A stretch of DNA of 7,134 nucleotides, from contig DKSD01000062.1 in NCBI GenBank assembly GCA_002473165.1, forward strand, positions 1 through 7,134, written 5' to 3'. The DNA is from Succinatimonas sp. UBA7265 (GTDB taxonomy: Bacteria > Pseudomonadota > Gammaproteobacteria > Enterobacterales > Succinivibrionaceae). The notes under the pieces are model-generated. The model searched no databases. It was not told the DNA's origin and was given only the letters and a program-made list of their open reading frames with translations. Position numbers and translations under genes: made by a program. This document shows, in pieces, positions 5,646 to 7,134 of this stretch; the stretch's first letter is position 1; every line of letters begins with the position of its first letter.

Positions 5646-5675
5646 TGCAAAATGTGCGCATAAGCGCATTTTGCA
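5646..5675. repeat. Imperfect palindrome between the alkD-like gene and lacI-type gene
   Basis: TGCAAAA (5646-5652) pairs with TTTTGCA (5669-5675), and TGCGC (5655-5659) pairs with GCGCA (5664-5668), leaving a two-base TG bulge on one side and loop ATAA. This gives 12 paired positions. No T run follows on either strand, so it is not a terminator. It lies 80 bp upstream of the alkD-like ATG and about 135 bp upstream of the LacI-type ATG. It may be an operator or an RNA hairpin in a leader. TGCGCATTA at 5685-5693 nearly repeats TGCGCATAA at 5655-5663, 30 bp away. Confidence 0.5.
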
Positions 5676-5748
5676 AAAGATCTTTGCGCATTATGGGAGC
5701 AAGCTCCAAATTTAAGCGACACAATCGCTGGTTCTGCATATTTGTTTC

Positions 5749-5773
5749 TAAAATAAAACCTGTAAGCGGTTGC
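5749..5773 (+). promoter_or_regulatory. Putative promoter and operator of the LacI-family gene
   Basis: TAAAAT (5749-5754) is a possible -10 with no good -35, about 60 bp before the ATG. GTAAGCGGTTGC (5762-5773) follows at the expected transcript start; four of its six symmetric positions match around a central CG, the style of a LacI-family operator. Binding there would block initiation, so autorepression is plausible but unproven. Confidence 0.3.
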
Positions 5774-5810
5774 GATTTTGCGCAGACGCTGTGCATCAGG
5801 AACCTTAGTT

Positions 5811-6842
5811 ATGAGTGTTACCCTCAAGGATTTAGCCAAAGCCTGCGGAGTTTCGGTGGGCACGGTCTCCAGAGCGCTGAATGATAAAACCGAGGTCTCA
5901 GCCAAAACCTCGGAGCGCATCCGCAAACTCGCCGTTGAACTCGGGTATATCCCCAACCGCGCCGGCCGCGCCCTTTCAGCCCAGAAGAACGTTAACTACA
6001 TAGGCATTCTTCTGCCTTCTATAAATTCCATGTTCTTTGACGACATCAAGCGCGGCATCGAGATCGCCGAGCGCGAGTTCAAAGATCTGGGGATCTGCGT
6101 CACCGTAGAGGAAGTCGAGGGCTGGGACGTCAGGCAGCACCTGGAGGCCATAGAGCGCCTGGAAAAGCGCGAGTGCAAGGCTTTTGCCCTGTGCACCGTC
6201 GACGATCCGCAGATCGTCGCGAAGATCAACGAGCTCACCGATCAGAAAAAACCCGTGCTGCTCATAAACAATTTCATCCCTGACGCCCGCCACGTCTGCT
6301 TTGTAGGCCCCGACTACCGCAAATCCGGCTCCGTCGCCGCCGCGATATTCGACAAGTGCAACCGCGATCGCCACCTCAAAATCCTCGTGGTCGTCGGCTA
6401 TCTTACCCACTACGGCCACCACTGCCGCGTTGAAGGCTTCTTAAACGAGCTCAAGCGCCGCCGCGCCGATTACGAGATCGTCGCGACCATAGAGGGCCAC
6501 GATCGCGACATCGACACCCAGCAGGCCACGATGCAGGCGTTTACCGAGCACCCTGAGATCAACGCCGTCTACATGACGACAGGCTCAGGCGTCTCAGGCC
6601 TAGGAGCGGCGCTGATCGCCGACGGCAAAAACAAGCGTTTTGTCATCGCCTGCGATGAGATCTACACCACCCGCGAACTCGTGAAAAACGACATCATAGA
6701 TTTCGTGATCTGCCAGGAGCCTCAGACTCAGGGCTATCAGACGATCAAGAAGCTGCACGACTACCTGAACAACAAGTACGGCAGCAGCCTTGAGAATTAC
6801 ATCGCCGACACGATCGTCAAGATCAAGAACCATTTCGAATGA
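5811..6842 (+). CDS. LacI-family transcriptional regulator with sugar-binding domain
   Basis: The 343-residue protein is a typical LacI-family repressor length. The N-terminal helix-turn-helix spans about 3-25 (TLKDLAKACGVSVGTVSRALN), followed by the third helix (TSERIRKLAVELGYIPN, 33-49) and the hinge helix (RAGRALSAQ, 50-58) that inserts into the operator minor groove. Residues 61-343 form a periplasmic-binding-protein-type effector domain: YIGILLPSINSMFFDDIKRG (63-82), VGPDYRKSGSVAA (165-177), ILVVVGY (191-197), AVYMTTGSG (252-260) and QEPQTQGYQTIKKLHDYL (302-319), the last like sugar-binding homologues. ATG at 5811 is preferred because AGGAA (5798-5802) lies 8 nt upstream; the upstream in-frame ATG at 5778 would add 11 unconserved residues. 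Effector unknown. Proximity to araD suggests a pentose or related sugar, but the convergent alkD-like gene intervenes, so that link is inference. Confidence 0.9.
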   Translation: MSVTLKDLAKACGVSVGTVSRALNDKTEVSAKTSERIRKLAVELGYIPNRAGRALSAQKNVNYIGILLPSINSMFFDDIKRGIEIAEREFKDLGICVTVEEVEGWDVRQHLEAIERLEKRECKAFALCTVDDPQIVAKINELTDQKKPVLLINNFIPDARHVCFVGPDYRKSGSVAAAIFDKCNRDRHLKILVVVGYLTHYGHHCRVEGFLNELKRRRADYEIVATIEGHDRDIDTQQATMQAFTEHPEINAVYMTTGSGVSGLGAALIADGKNKRFVIACDEIYTTRELVKNDIIDFVICQEPQTQGYQTIKKLHDYLNNKYGSSLENYIADTIVKIKNHFE

Positions 6843-6882
6843 GCTTTTTGCCGCCGGATCAATCCGGCGGTGTTAAAAAGCT
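6842..6882. other. Long hairpin between the LacI-type gene and tRNA-Ser
   Basis: CCGCCGGA (6851-6858) and TCCGGCGG (6863-6870) make an 8-bp GC-rich stem with loop TCAA. Outside it AGCTTTTT (6842-6849) pairs with AAAAAGCT (6875-6882), separated by a small internal loop. It begins in the stop codon of the LacI-type gene, so it probably forms the transcript end. It has T residues before the stem and A residues after it, the reverse of a standard intrinsic terminator, so termination strength is doubtful; 3'-end protection or a processed end are alternatives. Confidence 0.55.
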
Positions 6883-6899
6883 AAAAATTCGTATATAAT
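6871..6899 (+). promoter_or_regulatory. Promoter of tRNA-Ser
   Basis: A perfect TATAAT lies at 6894-6899, 17 bp after TGTTAA (6871-6876), a weak -35 that overlaps the base of the preceding hairpin. Transcription would start near 6906, about 11 nt before the mature tRNA 5' end, giving the tRNA its own promoter. Confidence 0.6.
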
Positions 6900-6916
6900 C
6901 ACGCTCACAAAAAAAC

Positions 6917-7005
6917 GGAAAGATGGCAGAGTGGTCGAATGCACCGCACTCGAAATGCGGCAAACACTACGTGTTTCTGGGGTTCGAATCCCCATCTTTC
7001 CGCCA
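6917..7005 (+). tRNA. tRNA-Ser, anticodon CGA
   Basis: The 89-nt gene folds fully by eye. The acceptor is GGAAAGA (6917-6923) with TCTTTCC (6995-7001), discriminator G7002 and encoded CCA (7003-7005). The D stem is GCA/TGC, and the anticodon stem is CCGCA (6944-6948) with TGCGG (6956-6960). Loop CTCGAAA gives anticodon CGA at 6951-6953, reading codon UCG. A long variable arm (AAACAC/GTGTTT, loop TAC, 6962-6976) is the class II hallmark of serine tRNAs. The T arm is TGGGG-TTCGAAT-CCCCA (6978-6994). Intact, no intron. Confidence 0.97.
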
Positions 7006-7009
7006 AATT

Positions 7010-7112
7010 TTCCTCTAAAATCAATAAGTTACCTAAAATATTCCGCATTCCGCGGGCTAATCCTCTCTCAAACCCCTGCTTAAACTTCTTTTAAAATTAA
7101 TAAGTTATTTAA
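7010..7112. repeat. Two-copy AT-rich direct repeat downstream of tRNA-Ser
   Basis: A 27-nt segment at 7010-7036 recurs at 7086-7112, a 76-bp period, with 22 of 27 positions identical. The best-kept core is AATAAGTTA (7023-7031 and 7099-7107). All five differences are C in the first copy and T in the second. The first copy starts 5 nt after the tRNA CCA. The surrounding 129 bp hold no gene or clear terminator and are far more AT-rich than the rest. The 3' ends of serine tRNA genes are common integrase targets, so these may be arm-type sites of an integrated element, but no integrase is in view. Confidence 0.5.
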
Positions 7113-7134
7113 CCCAAACATTGCATTGTAGGTA

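Noticed and set aside
5762..5771. GTAAGCGGTT as a Pasteurellaceae-type DNA uptake sequence
   Set aside because: It differs from ACAAGCGGT and from AAGTGCGGT, and a single imperfect copy is not evidence for uptake signals.
5566..5796. 77-codon N-terminal extension of the alkD-like gene
   Set aside because: It resembles no protein, crosses the palindrome and promoter region, and a good ribosome site precedes ATG 5565.
1502..6371. GCGATCGC octamers (1502-1509, 3664-3671, 6364-6371), like the cyanobacterial HIP1 repeat
   Set aside because: All three lie inside codons that favour GAT/CGC/GCG/ATC in this GC-rich, GATC-rich DNA; the gene content is not cyanobacterial.
1..7134. CRISPR array, insertion sequence or transposase
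   Set aside because: No regularly spaced repeats and no transposase-like frame; the only tandem repeat is the two-copy AT-rich one after the tRNA.

Overview
The window looks chromosomal and comes from a GC-rich gammaproteobacterium. The best markers are a YfbV-family membrane protein (a family confined largely to Gammaproteobacteria) and a full-length class II phosphate acetyltransferase, which sit side by side as in the E. coli yfbV-ackA-pta region. Acetate fermentation, an arabinose/pentulose epimerase, a sugar-type LacI regulator and cysteine-rich proteins would suit a facultative or strict anaerobe of a gut-like habitat. A Succinivibrionaceae/Aeromonadales-type source is a guess, not something the sequence proves.

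Layout. Minus strand, 16-168: an RNase HI-like reading frame that stops after 50 codons, with a promoter and a repeated TGATCACAAA element behind it. Minus strand, 364-816: yfbV. Divergent from it, plus strand, 1015-3006: pta, ending in a strong intrinsic terminator. Plus strand, 3085-3894: a YfcH-type SDR/epimerase lacking its usual C-terminal tail. A 193-bp regulatory gap with two LacI-type operator-like sites precedes araD (4088-4816), whose terminator lies inside the 3' end of the convergent alkD-like gene (5565-4831, minus). A 245-bp divergent region with a large imperfect palindrome separates that gene from a LacI-family regulator (5811-6842, plus). A long hairpin follows, then tRNA-Ser(CGA) at 6917-7005 and an AT-rich tail carrying two copies of a ~27-nt direct repeat. 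No gap longer than 300 bases lacks a gene.

How the genes fit together. Pta interconverts acetyl-CoA and acetyl phosphate, but its usual partner ackA is not in the window. AraD delivers D-xylulose 5-phosphate to the pentose phosphate pathway. The LacI-type regulator is the obvious candidate to act on the palindromes before araD, before its own gene and perhaps before pta, but this is inference. YfcH and the AlkD-like protein have no visible functional link to these.

Most genes are ordinary housekeeping or metabolic genes. The most unusual points are the cysteine clusters and reduced middle domain of Pta, the missing ackA, the paired operator-like sites before araD, the palindrome at 5646-5675, and the repeats behind the tRNA. 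I found no clear new multi-gene system.
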